Part shown: in pieces, positions 13,898-21,334 of the stretch
Layout: each line of letters begins with the position of its first letter
How positions within the stretch are numbered: the first letter of the stretch is position 1
NCBI GenBank assembly: GCA_021784495.1
Contig: JAJXSQ010000005.1
Coordinates: forward strand, 1 to 21,882
Direction: 5' to 3'
Length of the DNA stretch: 21,882 bases
Source: Myxococcales bacterium
Lineage (GTDB): Bacteria; Myxococcota; Myxococcia; Myxococcales; Anaeromyxobacteraceae
Notes under the pieces: model-generated
What the model saw: the letters and a program-made list of their open reading frames with translations, nothing else
Told to the model about the DNA's origin: nothing
Databases searched by the model: none
Position numbers and translations under genes: made by a program

Positions 13898-14937
13898 TCG
13901 CGGCGCCGCGTCACCTCGTCGACCGCGTCCTGGCGGGAGACGTCCGGGCTACCGCGCAGCTCATGCGCGATCTCGACGACCGGCTCCCCGAGGGGATCGA
14001 GGCCCTCCGGCGCCTCTTCCGCCACACCGGGCGGGCGCACGTCGTCGGCATCACCGGTCCACCGGGGGCCGGCAAGTCGACCCTCACCGACCGGCTCATC
14101 GGCTGGCACCGCGCCCGGGGGCGCACCGTCGGGGTGGTGGCGGTCGACCCGACGAGCCCGTTCACCGGGGGGGCGATCCTGGGGGACCGGATCCGGATGC
14201 AGGATCACGCGACCGACCCCGGGGTCTTCATCCGGTCGCTCGGCACCCGCGGCCACCTGGGCGGCCTGTCGCGCTCCACCGCCGAGCTGGTGCACGTGCT
14301 CGACGCGTCGGGGAAGGACGTGGTGCTGGTCGAGACGGTCGGGGTGGGGCAGGACGAGGTCGAGATCGCCGAGCTGGCCCACACGATCGTGGTGGTGACC
14401 GTCCCGGGGCTCGGCGACGACGTCCAGGCGATCAAGGCCGGGGTGCTCGAGATCGCCGACGTCTTCGGCGTCAACAAGGGCGATCGCGAGGGGGCCGATC
14501 GCACCGTCCGCGACCTCCAGGGGCTGATCGAGCTCCGCCGGGCGGTGCAGCGGCCGCCGCCGGACCACGATCTCCAGCACCGGCCGGTCGGAGCGCCCGC
14601 CGACCCGGCGGCCAGGCGGGGAGGGGGCGACGCCGGGGGCTGGGAGCCGCCGGTCGTCCGGACCGTGGCCACCACCGGCGCGGGGATCGACGAGCTCGCG
14701 CAGGCCATCGATCGCCACCGCGCCTCCCTCGACGCGACCGGCGAGCGGGGGCGGCGAGAGGCGTCTCGCGCCCGCGCCACCTTCGTGGCGCTCCTCCGCG
14801 AGCGGCTCCTCGCCGGCGCGCTCGCCCGGCTCGAGCGGGAGCTCGGCCACCTCGACGAGGTGGCCGCGCGGATCGCCGCCCGGGAGACCGACCCCTGGGG
14901 CCTCGCGGACGAGCTCGCCCGGCGCCTCCAGGCCTGA
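13894..14937 (+). CDS. meaB: MeaB/ArgK-type GTPase, chaperone of methylmalonyl-CoA mutase
   Basis: This is a G3E-family GTPase of 347 residues that gates cobalamin loading and protects B12-dependent acyl-CoA mutases. It has the P-loop 'GPPGAGKST' (55-63), the signature 'VDPTSPFTGGAILGDRIRM', the switch motif 'VETVGVGQ' and the base-recognition motif 'NKGD'. The C-terminal helices ('LARLERELGHLDEVAARIA') form the dimerisation arm. A Pro/Gly/Arg-rich stretch around residues 225-250, between NKGD and 'VVRTVATTGAGID', is probably a flexible insertion. The GTG start overlaps the preceding stop (GTGA). The mutase itself is not in the window. Neighbouring branched-chain acyl-CoA genes fit propionyl/methylmalonyl-CoA metabolism. 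Confidence 0.94.
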   Translation: MIAAPRHLVDRVLAGDVRATAQLMRDLDDRLPEGIEALRRLFRHTGRAHVVGITGPPGAGKSTLTDRLIGWHRARGRTVGVVAVDPTSPFTGGAILGDRIRMQDHATDPGVFIRSLGTRGHLGGLSRSTAELVHVLDASGKDVVLVETVGVGQDEVEIAELAHTIVVVTVPGLGDDVQAIKAGVLEIADVFGVNKGDREGADRTVRDLQGLIELRRAVQRPPPDHDLQHRPVGAPADPAARRGGGDAGGWEPPVVRTVATTGAGIDELAQAIDRHRASLDATGERGRREASRARATFVALLRERLLAGALARLERELGHLDEVAARIAARETDPWGLADELARRLQA

Positions 14938-14971
14938 CGCCGCCCCCGCCCCGCCCCCCGGCCGCCTCGCC

Positions 14972-15805
14972 ATGACCGAGCCCCCCGCTCCCCCCCCGCC
15001 GCCCGCCCCGGGCGCCGCCGACGACCCGGTGGCCATCCTCTCCGGACGGCTCGGCATCGCGCTGGGGGACCGCGGCACGGCCCTGCTGGCGCTCACCCAC
15101 CGATCCTTCGTCAACGAGCGCCGCGGGGAGGGGCAGGGGGACAACGAGCGGCTCGAGTTCCTCGGGGACGCGGTGGTCGACCTCGCCGTCTCGCATCTCC
15201 TCGTCGACCGCTTCCCGGCCGCGAGCGAGGGGGAGCTCTCGAAGCTCCGGGCCGCCATGGTCGACGAGCACGGGCTGGCCGAGCTGGCCCGATCCATCGA
15301 CCTGGGCGGGCTCCTCCGGCTGGGGCGCGGGGAGGAGCAGACCGGCGGGCGGGACAAGCCCTCCCTGCTCGCCGACGCCATGGAGGCGGTCGTGGCCGCG
15401 GTCTACCTCGAGGCGGGGCTCCCGGCGGTGCTCTCCCTGCTGGCGCGCCACCTCCAGCCGGTCCTCGCCCGCGCCGACGAGGGGGCGCTCCACCGGGACT
15501 TCAAGACCGCCTTCCAGGAGCTGGCCCAGGGGCGGCGGCGGGCCTCTCCCCGGTACCGGGTCGTCGGCGAGCGGGGCCCGGAGCACGCCAAGATCTTCGA
15601 GGTGGAGGTCGAGCTGCTGGGGGCGCCGCTGGGGCGCGCGACCGGCCGGTCGAAGAAGGACGCGGAGCAGGCCGCGGCGCGGGTGGCGATCGAGGCGCTC
15701 CGGCGGGAGCTGGCCGCCGGCGGGGAGGAGACGAGCCCTCCCGCCCCGGCCGGGCCTCCGGCCTCTCCCGGGGGCCCGCTTGCCGGACAGGGGCAGCGCG
15801 ACTAG
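14972..15805 (+). CDS. rnc: Ribonuclease III
   Basis: RNase III cuts double-stranded RNA, including rRNA precursors. The signature 'NERLEFLGDAV' is at residues 58-68 (Glu62, Asp66), and the second catalytic pair is Asp135/Glu138 in 'LADAMEAV'. The catalytic domain is about 20-165 and a double-stranded-RNA-binding domain about 175-245, ending 'SKKDAEQAAARVAIEAL'. Two low-complexity extensions are unusual: a Pro/Ala-rich N-terminus (residues 3-17) and a Pro/Gly-rich tail (about 250-277), which makes the protein longer than the roughly 225-residue enzyme of E. coli. No internal start is obvious. It lies upstream of era as in many bacteria, with two cyclophilin genes between. Its stop TAG doubles as the start of a downstream -10 box. 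Confidence 0.97.
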   Translation: MTEPPAPPPPPAPGAADDPVAILSGRLGIALGDRGTALLALTHRSFVNERRGEGQGDNERLEFLGDAVVDLAVSHLLVDRFPAASEGELSKLRAAMVDEHGLAELARSIDLGGLLRLGRGEEQTGGRDKPSLLADAMEAVVAAVYLEAGLPAVLSLLARHLQPVLARADEGALHRDFKTAFQELAQGRRRASPRYRVVGERGPEHAKIFEVEVELLGAPLGRATGRSKKDAEQAAARVAIEALRRELAAGGEETSPPAPAGPPASPGGPLAGQGQRD

Positions 15806-15808
15806 CAT
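15780..15808 (+). promoter_or_regulatory. Sigma-70-type promoter inside the end of rnc
   Basis: TTGCCG (15780-15785) and TAGCAT (15803-15808) are separated by exactly 17 bases. The rnc stop codon TAG is the first half of the -10. The ATG at 15817 is only eight bases past the -10 and lacks a Shine-Dalgarno, so the message would be leaderless or have one to three leader bases. Confidence 0.55.
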
Positions 15809-15816
15809 CCGCCGCC

Positions 15817-16404
15817 ATGAAGACCACCGTCGCCCGCCTCCTCGCCGCCCTCGCCCTCGCCGCGCCGGTCGCCGCCGTCCCCGCGGGCGGGCCGGGGGGG
15901 GCGCTCTACGCGACCTTCGAGACCTCCGCCGGGAAGATCGGCGTCAAGCTCTGGCCCGATCGCGCGCCGCGGACGGTGGAGAACTTCGTCGGCCTCGCGC
16001 GCGGCACCAAGCCCTGGACCGATCCCCGGACCGGGCGGCCGTCGACGCGCCCGCTCTACGACGGGACGGTCTTTCACCGGGTCATCCCGAACTTCATGAT
16101 CCAGGGGGGCGATCCCCTCGGCACCGGGACCGGCACCCCGGGGTACCGGTTCGCGGACGAGATCCACCCCGACGACGCCTTCTCGCGCCCCGGCCTCCTC
16201 GCCATGGCGAACGCCGGCCCGGACACCAACGGCTCGCAGTTCTTCATCACCGAGGTGGCGACGCCACACCTGAACGGCCACCACACGATCTTCGGCGAGG
16301 TCGTCTGCGGGCTCGGCCTGGTCGGCCGGATCGCGCGCGCCGGCAGCGGGGCGACCCGGCTCGTCCACGTCGCCATCTCCTCCACCCCGCCGACCTGCCG
16401 CTGA
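15817..16404 (+). CDS. Exported cyclophilin-type peptidyl-prolyl isomerase
   Basis: This 195-residue cyclophilin catalyses cis-trans isomerisation of Xaa-Pro bonds. Residues 1-22 form a signal peptide (Lys, then a long Ala/Leu stretch ending 'APVAAVPAGG'), so it should act in the periplasm like PpiA. The catalytic core is complete: 'FHRVIPNFMIQGGDP' with the active Arg, 'MANAGPDTNGSQFFIT' with the Gln/Phe pocket, and 'HTIFGEVV'. Bacterial cyclophilins usually have Phe or Trp at the cyclosporin-contact site; here 'ATPHLNGHHTIFG' has His. Two cysteines near the C-terminus could form a disulfide. It is a close tandem paralogue of the next gene. Confidence 0.95.
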   Translation: MKTTVARLLAALALAAPVAAVPAGGPGGALYATFETSAGKIGVKLWPDRAPRTVENFVGLARGTKPWTDPRTGRPSTRPLYDGTVFHRVIPNFMIQGGDPLGTGTGTPGYRFADEIHPDDAFSRPGLLAMANAGPDTNGSQFFITEVATPHLNGHHTIFGEVVCGLGLVGRIARAGSGATRLVHVAISSTPPTCR

Positions 16405-16417
16405 CCGGGAGCCGACC

Positions 16418-16924
16418 ATGTCCGAGCCGATCTTCGCCACCTTCCGGACCTCGATGGGCGAGCTGGTCTTCCGGCTCCTCCCGGAGAAGGCCCCCAAGAC
16501 GGTCGAGAACTTCGTCTCCCTCGCCGAGGGGACGCGCGAGTGGACCCACCCGTCCACCGGCGTGAAGGCCCGGATCCCGCTCTACGACGGGACGGTCTTC
16601 CACCGCGTCATCCCCGACTTCATGATCCAGGGCGGCGATCCGGCGGGGAACGGCCGCGGGGGCCCGGGGTACCGCTTCGAGGACGAGATCGGCCCGGACA
16701 ACCGCTTCGACCGGCCCGGGCTGCTCGCCATGGCCAACGCCGGCCCCCACACCAACGGCAGCCAGTTCTTCGTCACCGAGGTCCCGACCCCCCACCTCGA
16801 CCGGGGGCACACCATCTTCGGCGAGGTGGTGAAGGGGGCGGAGCTGGTCCCGCGGATCGCGCGGGCCGGGAACGCCAAGGTCACGCTCGAGAAGGTGACC
16901 ATCACCCGCGGCGCCCAGCCCTAG
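16418..16924 (+). CDS. ppiB: Cytoplasmic cyclophilin-type peptidyl-prolyl isomerase
   Basis: This 168-residue cyclophilin has no signal peptide, so it is the cytoplasmic partner of the exported copy just upstream. 'FHRVIPDFMIQGGDP', 'LLAMANAGPHTNGSQFFVTE' and 'DRGHTIFGEVVKG' give a complete active site. A short insertion ('EWTHPSTGVKARIPLYDG') before the catalytic Arg region is shared with its neighbour, supporting a local duplication. GGGAG at 16407-16411 is a normal ribosome site six bases before the ATG. It is 13 bases after the first copy and likely co-transcribed with it. Confidence 0.95.
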   Translation: MSEPIFATFRTSMGELVFRLLPEKAPKTVENFVSLAEGTREWTHPSTGVKARIPLYDGTVFHRVIPDFMIQGGDPAGNGRGGPGYRFEDEIGPDNRFDRPGLLAMANAGPHTNGSQFFVTEVPTPHLDRGHTIFGEVVKGAELVPRIARAGNAKVTLEKVTITRGAQP

Positions 16925-16970
16925 CGCTGGCCCGCCGCCGTTCCACAGGTCCGGCCGGCGCCGCCAGCGC
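16924..16970 (+). terminator. Long-loop hairpin between ppiB and era
   Basis: GCGCTGGC (16924-16931, starting on the last base of the ppiB stop) is exactly complementary to GCCAGCGC (16963-16970), with a 31-base GC-rich loop. No T run follows. It could be a weak terminator or an RNA structure ahead of era; chance cannot be ruled out. Confidence 0.25.
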
Positions 16971-17040
16971 CCCGCCGCCCGCCGACCCGGCCACGCAGGC
17001 GCCCGCGCCGGGCCGGTCCACGCGACGAGGGAGCGCTGCC

Positions 17041-17970
17041 GTGTCCAGCTCCACCCCACCATTCCGCGCCGGCACCGTGGCCCTCGTCGGCCGCCCCAAC
17101 GTCGGCAAGTCGACGCTCCTCAACCGGCTGCTCGGCGAGCACGTCGCGATCGTGACGCCGCGCCCCCAGACGACCCGCACCCGCATCCTCGGCATCGTGA
17201 ACGGCCCGGGGTACCAGCTCGCGCTCTTCGACACCCCCGGCATCCACCAGGCGAAGGGGGCGCTCAACCGCCAGATGGTGCGGACCGCGCTCTCCACCCT
17301 CGCCGAGGTCGACGCGGCGCTCGTCCTGATCGAGGCGGGGACCGGCCCCGGCGGGCGGGTCGAGGTCGGCGACGGGACGCGCGCGGTGATCGCCGAGGTG
17401 GCGCGGAGCGGCAAGCCCGCGCTCCTCGGGGTGAACAAGGCCGACCGGGCGCCGCGCGAGACCCTCCTGCCGGTGATCGACGCCTACCGCGGGCTCCACG
17501 CCTGGCGCGACGTCGTCCCCTTCTCGGCGCTCACCGGGGAGAACGTCGACCGGCTCGTCGCGGTGCTCGCCGCCGCCCTCCCCGGGGCGGAGGGGCCGCT
17601 CTTCCCGCCGGATCTCCTGACCGATCAGGCCGAGCGGCAGCTCGCGGCCGAGTACGTGCGCGAGCAGGTGATGCTCCGGACCCGCGAGGAGATCCCCTAC
17701 GCGGTGGCCGTCGAGGTCGAGGCGTTCGACGAGACCGGCCGCCGCGAGGGGGGCGGCCTGGTCCGGATCGCGGCCCTGATCCGGGTCGAGCGCGACTCCC
17801 AGAAGGCGATCGTCATCGGCAAGCGGGGGTCGCTCCTCAAGGAGATCGGCACCCAGGCGCGGCTGCGGCTGGAGGCGCTCCTCGGGTGCAAGGTCTTCCT
17901 CATGCTCACCGTCAAGGTCGACGAGCGCTGGACGGAGCGCGAGGGCGCCGTCCGGAGGCTGGTCCCATGA
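17041..17970 (+). CDS. era: GTPase Era (16S rRNA/30S assembly)
   Basis: Era binds the 3' end of 16S rRNA and helps mature the small ribosomal subunit. The 309-residue protein has 'GRPNVGKST' at 17-25, the switch region 'PQTTRTRILGI', 'DTPG' at 64-67 and 'NKAD' at 132-135. A C-terminal KH domain contains 'SQKAIVIGKRGSLLKEIG' with its GKRG loop. I chose GTG 17041 because AGGGAG at 17028-17033 is well spaced and the Era family starts here; the open frame continues upstream only through Pro/Ala-rich, non-conserved sequence. Its stop overlaps the der start (ATGA). rnc, era and der close together is consistent with shared ribosome-biogenesis function. Confidence 0.97.
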   Translation: MSSSTPPFRAGTVALVGRPNVGKSTLLNRLLGEHVAIVTPRPQTTRTRILGIVNGPGYQLALFDTPGIHQAKGALNRQMVRTALSTLAEVDAALVLIEAGTGPGGRVEVGDGTRAVIAEVARSGKPALLGVNKADRAPRETLLPVIDAYRGLHAWRDVVPFSALTGENVDRLVAVLAAALPGAEGPLFPPDLLTDQAERQLAAEYVREQVMLRTREEIPYAVAVEVEAFDETGRREGGGLVRIAALIRVERDSQKAIVIGKRGSLLKEIGTQARLRLEALLGCKVFLMLTVKVDERWTEREGAVRRLVP

Positions 17971-19385
17971 GCCCGCGCCCCCTGGTGGCGCTGGTGGGCC
18001 GGCCGAACGTCGGCAAGTCGACGCTCTTCAACCGGATCGTCGGGCGCCGCGCGGCCATCGTGGAGAACCTGCCCGGGGTCACCCGCGACCGGAACTACGC
18101 GGACGCCGTCTGGGACGGCCGGACGCTGTCGCTCGTCGACACCGGCGGCTTCGAGCCGCACTCCCGCGACGGGCTCATGGTGCTGGTGCGCCGGCAGGCC
18201 CAGCTCGCCGCCGAGGAGGCGGCGATCGTCGTGCTGGTGGTCGACGGCCGCGACGGGCTGACCGACGTGGATCGGGCCATCGCCGAGATCCTCCGGCGGA
18301 CCGGCAAGCCGATCTTCGTCGCGGTGAACAAGGTGGACGGGCCGCGCCCGGCCGAGGAGATCCCGCTCGCCGAGTTCTTCGCGCTCGGGCTCGCGGAGGT
18401 CTTCCCGGTCTCGGCCGAGCACGGCCTGGGGACGGGCGACCTCCTCGACGCGGTGGTGGCGCGGCTCGGCCTGCCCCCGGCGCCCGAGGCGGCCGCCGAG
18501 CCGGGCGAGGGCGGCGCCGAGGCGGAGGGCGAGCTGACCGAGGTGAGCGAGGCGGACCGCCCGGCGGGCGACGTCCGGATCGCGATCGTCGGGCGGCCGA
18601 ACGTCGGCAAGTCGACGCTGGTGAACGCCCTCCTCGGGGAGGAGCGCTTCGTCGTCTCCGACGTCCCCGGCACCACCCGCGACTCGATCGACAGCCTGGT
18701 CGTCCACCGGGGGCGGCGCTTCGTGGTGACCGACACCGCGGGGATCCGGCGCAAGGCGACCATCTCCGCCTCGATCGAGGCCTACTCGGTCGTCCGGGCG
18801 ATGAAGGCGATGGACGGCGCCGAGGTGGTCGCGGTGGTGCTCGACGCCACCGAGGCCGGGGTCGACCAGGACGCGAAGCTGCTGGCGCTGGCCCTCGAGA
18901 AGGCGCGGGTCCTCGTGGTGGTGGTGAACAAGTGGGACGTGGCCGAGCGGGAGGGGGCCACCCAGGACTACTACCGGACCGAGCTCCGGCGGCGCCTCCC
19001 CTTCGTGGCCTTCGCGCCGATGGTCTTCCTCTCGGCGCGGGAGGGGAGGAACGTGGGGAAGCTCCTCGACCAGGCGGCGCGGCTCGTCGAGCAGTTCCGG
19101 GCGCGCTTCCCCACCCCGGCGCTCAACGACCTGCTCGTCCGCATCCAGGAGGAGCATCCGGCGCCCTCGTCGGGGGGGCGGCCGGTGAAGCTCTTCTACG
19201 CCGCCCAGACCGGCTACGCGCCGCCGACCTTCGTCATCCAGTGCAGCCGGCCCGAGGCGATCGGGGACCCATACCGCCGCCACGTGGAGCACCGGTGGCG
19301 GAGCGCGTTCGGGCTCGAGGTCCCGATCCGGCTCGTCTTCCGGGAGCGGAAGCGGCGGCGGCGCCCGCCGCGCACCGAGGGCTGA
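17967..19385 (+). CDS. der: Tandem-domain GTPase Der (EngA)
   Basis: Der is an essential 50S-assembly GTPase with two G domains and a KH-like C-terminus. G domain 1 has 'GRPNVGKST' at 11-19, 'DTGG' at 58-61 and 'NKVD' at 121-124. G domain 2 has a second 'GRPNVGKST' at 209-217, 'DTAG' at 256-259 and 'NKWD' at 321-324. The KH-like domain covers about 360-465 ('PVKLFYAAQTGYAPPTFVI') and the tail is very basic ('RERKRRRRPPR'). An acidic linker of about 30 residues joins the G domains. Total length is 472 residues. The ATG overlaps the era stop by four bases, implying coupled translation of two ribosome-assembly GTPases. Confidence 0.97.
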   Translation: MSPRPLVALVGRPNVGKSTLFNRIVGRRAAIVENLPGVTRDRNYADAVWDGRTLSLVDTGGFEPHSRDGLMVLVRRQAQLAAEEAAIVVLVVDGRDGLTDVDRAIAEILRRTGKPIFVAVNKVDGPRPAEEIPLAEFFALGLAEVFPVSAEHGLGTGDLLDAVVARLGLPPAPEAAAEPGEGGAEAEGELTEVSEADRPAGDVRIAIVGRPNVGKSTLVNALLGEERFVVSDVPGTTRDSIDSLVVHRGRRFVVTDTAGIRRKATISASIEAYSVVRAMKAMDGAEVVAVVLDATEAGVDQDAKLLALALEKARVLVVVVNKWDVAEREGATQDYYRTELRRRLPFVAFAPMVFLSAREGRNVGKLLDQAARLVEQFRARFPTPALNDLLVRIQEEHPAPSSGGRPVKLFYAAQTGYAPPTFVIQCSRPEAIGDPYRRHVEHRWRSAFGLEVPIRLVFRERKRRRRPPRTEG

Positions 19386-19413
19386 GCCAGCCGGCCGGGC
19401 GGGACCCTTTCGC

Positions 19414-19443
19414 TTGACGCTCCCCCGGTCGGCCACCTAGATT
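19414..19443 (+). promoter_or_regulatory. Sigma-70-type promoter for the yfgM-like/bamB-like/mutT run
   Basis: TTGACG (19414-19419) is followed after 18 bases by TAGATT (19438-19443). Initiation near 19450 gives a leader of about 43 bases ending in a GAGAGG ribosome site before ATG 19493. The TTGAC-N18-TAG arrangement is the same as at thiC. Confidence 0.6.
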
Positions 19444-19492
19444 GTCGCGACTTTTCGTGGGCTTGAGCGCCCGAGATCCGCCGAGAGGACAC

Positions 19493-20221
19493 ATGTCGAA
19501 GAGCGCCGAGCTGACCCGCCGGGACATGAAGACGCCCGACACCTTCCAGGTGGTGGGGGGGAGCGCCGCCGCGTGGATCGCGAGCCACCGGCGGCAGGTC
19601 GGCCTCGGCGCCGGGGCCGTCGCCATCCTCGTCGTCGCCGCGGTGACGGTCGGCGTCCTGCGGGCTCGCCGGGCGGACGCCGCCGGCGCGCTGCTGGCCG
19701 ACGTCTACCTCGCCGCCGGGGGGGAGCTCTCGGCGGTCCCGCTCCCGGGCGTGGCGGGCCCGTTCTACGCGGACGACGCGGCCCGGCAGCGCGCGGTGAT
19801 CGACGCGGCGGCGAAGGTCCGCGCCCAGTACCCGGGGGGCCGCGCGGCGGCGGGCGCGGCGCTCGCCGAGGGAGACGCGCACCTCCGGCTCGGCGAGCTC
19901 GATCCGGCCGCGGCGGCCTACCAGGCCTACCTGGAAGGCGCCCGGCGCGACGACTCGCTCCGCTTCGGCGCCCTCGAGGGGCTCGCGATCGTCGCCGAGG
20001 AGCGCGGCCGGATCGACGACGCGCTCTCCGGCTGGGCCCGGCTCGCGGCGGAGGTCCCGGCGCTCGCCGACCGGGCCGACCTCGAGCGCGCGCGGCTGCT
20101 CGCCGGCGCGGGGCGCCGGGACGAGGCGCGCAAGCTGCTCGAGGGGTTCGGCGCGGCGCACAAGGGCTCCGGCCTCGCGGCCGACGCGGCGTCCCGCCTC
20201 GCCGAGCTCGGCGGCCGCTAG
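19493..20221 (+). CDS. YfgM-like membrane-anchored TPR protein
   Basis: This is a 242-residue protein. A polar N-terminus ('MSKSAELTRRDMKTPDTFQ') is followed by one membrane segment at about residues 36-56 and a C-terminal part made of TPR-like helical repeats ('AAAGAALAEGDAHLRLGELD', 'ALEGLAIVAEERGRIDDALS'). The topology and the BamB-like gene next door match YfgM, the E. coli SecYEG-associated periplasmic protein encoded beside bamB and der. Here der, yfgM-like and bamB-like genes lie together in a different order. I chose ATG 19493 for its ribosome site; the upstream in-frame TTG lies inside the promoter. Sequence similarity to E. coli YfgM cannot be measured here, so the name is based on architecture and context. 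Confidence 0.85.
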   Translation: MSKSAELTRRDMKTPDTFQVVGGSAAAWIASHRRQVGLGAGAVAILVVAAVTVGVLRARRADAAGALLADVYLAAGGELSAVPLPGVAGPFYADDAARQRAVIDAAAKVRAQYPGGRAAAGAALAEGDAHLRLGELDPAAAAYQAYLEGARRDDSLRFGALEGLAIVAEERGRIDDALSGWARLAAEVPALADRADLERARLLAGAGRRDEARKLLEGFGAAHKGSGLAADAASRLAELGGR

Positions 20222-20223
20222 CG

Positions 20224-21327
20224 ATGGCGGCCCCGGGCGCCGTCCTCGCGCTGGCCCTCGCCGCGGTCGGGGCCCCGGGCGGCGTGCCCTGGCGCCTGCC
20301 GCCGCCGCCGCGCGCGCTCTTCACGGTCGCCTGGCACCGGACCCTCGAGCCCCACACCCTGCTGGAGTGGATGCCGGTGGAGATCGCCGGGCCGGCCTAC
20401 GATCCGGCGAGCCGGACGGTGCTCGTGGCCACCCGCGACGGCTGGCTCCACGCGCTCGGCGCGGACGGCGCCATCCGCTGGGAGTACCACGCCGACGCGC
20501 CGTTCTCCTCCGCCGCCACCGTCGTCGGGGACACCGTCTACGCCAGCTGCGCGGACGGGATGCTCTATGCCCTCGACCTGGCGGACGGCGCGGTCCGATG
20601 GCGCTACGAGTCCAAGGAGGAGCTCGGCACCCAGCCGGTGGTCGCGGAGGGCATGGTCTTCGTCCAGAGCTTCGAGGACACGGTCTTCGCGGTCGACGCG
20701 CGGACCGGCGCGTGGCGCTGGCACCGGCGGCGGGAGCGCCCCGCCGGCTTCACCATCCGGGGCACCGCGCCGGTCGCCGTCGCCGACGGCGTGGTCTACG
20801 CCGGGTTCTCCGACGGCGCGGTCATGGCGATCGAGGCCCGGAGCGGGGCGATCCGCTGGCAGCGCCAGGTCGCCCCCGCGGGGCGCTACCTCGACGTGGA
20901 CGCGCTCCTCGTCGACGGCGGCCGCGTGTACGCCGCGGCCTACTCGGGCGTGGTCATGGCGCTCGACGCGCGGCAGGGGAGCCCGATCTGGCAGTTCATG
21001 GTGCCGGAGCCGGTGCGCCTCGCCATGGCGCGCGGGACGCTCGTCGGCGTGACGACCTCGAGCGTGATCGGGCTGTCGCCGCTCACCGGCAAGGTCTTCT
21101 GGACCTCGCCGCTCGGCGGCTCGCCGGAGGGGGTGCCGGTCCCCACCGGGCGCTACGTCCTGGTCCCGGCCGGCGCCGGCGGCCTGCGCTTCGTCGACGT
21201 CGCGGGCGGCCAGCTCGCGGCGCGCCTCGACCGCGGCGGGGGGGTCGACGCGCCGCCGGCCATCGGCGCGGGGGCGGCCTACGTGATGACCAACGACGGC
21301 GAGCTCCTGGCGATCACCAGGCCCTGA
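20224..21327 (+). CDS. BamB-like PQQ-repeat beta-propeller protein
   Basis: This 367-residue protein is built of repeated beta-propeller blades of the PQQ type. Examples are 'DGWLHALGADGAIRWEY', 'DGMLYALDLADGAVRWRY', 'DTVFAVDARTGAWRWH', 'DGAVMAIEARSGAIRWQ' and 'SGVVMALDARQGSPIWQ', giving seven or eight blades in all. A short Ala/Leu-rich signal peptide opens it, but there is no lipobox Cys, unlike E. coli BamB. The gene lies two bases after the YfgM-like gene and near der, the classic bamB neighbourhood, so a role in outer-membrane protein assembly is likely. A PQQ-dependent enzyme is unlikely because the sequence lacks dehydrogenase length. Shine-Dalgarno is weak, suggesting coupling. Confidence 0.88.
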   Translation: MAAPGAVLALALAAVGAPGGVPWRLPPPPRALFTVAWHRTLEPHTLLEWMPVEIAGPAYDPASRTVLVATRDGWLHALGADGAIRWEYHADAPFSSAATVVGDTVYASCADGMLYALDLADGAVRWRYESKEELGTQPVVAEGMVFVQSFEDTVFAVDARTGAWRWHRRRERPAGFTIRGTAPVAVADGVVYAGFSDGAVMAIEARSGAIRWQRQVAPAGRYLDVDALLVDGGRVYAAAYSGVVMALDARQGSPIWQFMVPEPVRLAMARGTLVGVTTSSVIGLSPLTGKVFWTSPLGGSPEGVPVPTGRYVLVPAGAGGLRFVDVAGGQLAARLDRGGGVDAPPAIGAGAAYVMTNDGELLAITRP

Positions 21328-21334
21328 GGAGCCG

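Noticed and set aside
16540..17040. Upstream in-frame extension of era
   Set aside because: The extension overlaps ppiB and is Pro/Arg-rich without conservation. GTG 17041 has a good ribosome site and matches the family start.
19386..19413. GC-rich CCGGCCGG sequence and short T run after der as a terminator
   Set aside because: The palindrome has no loop and the T run is three bases, so no credible stem-loop forms.
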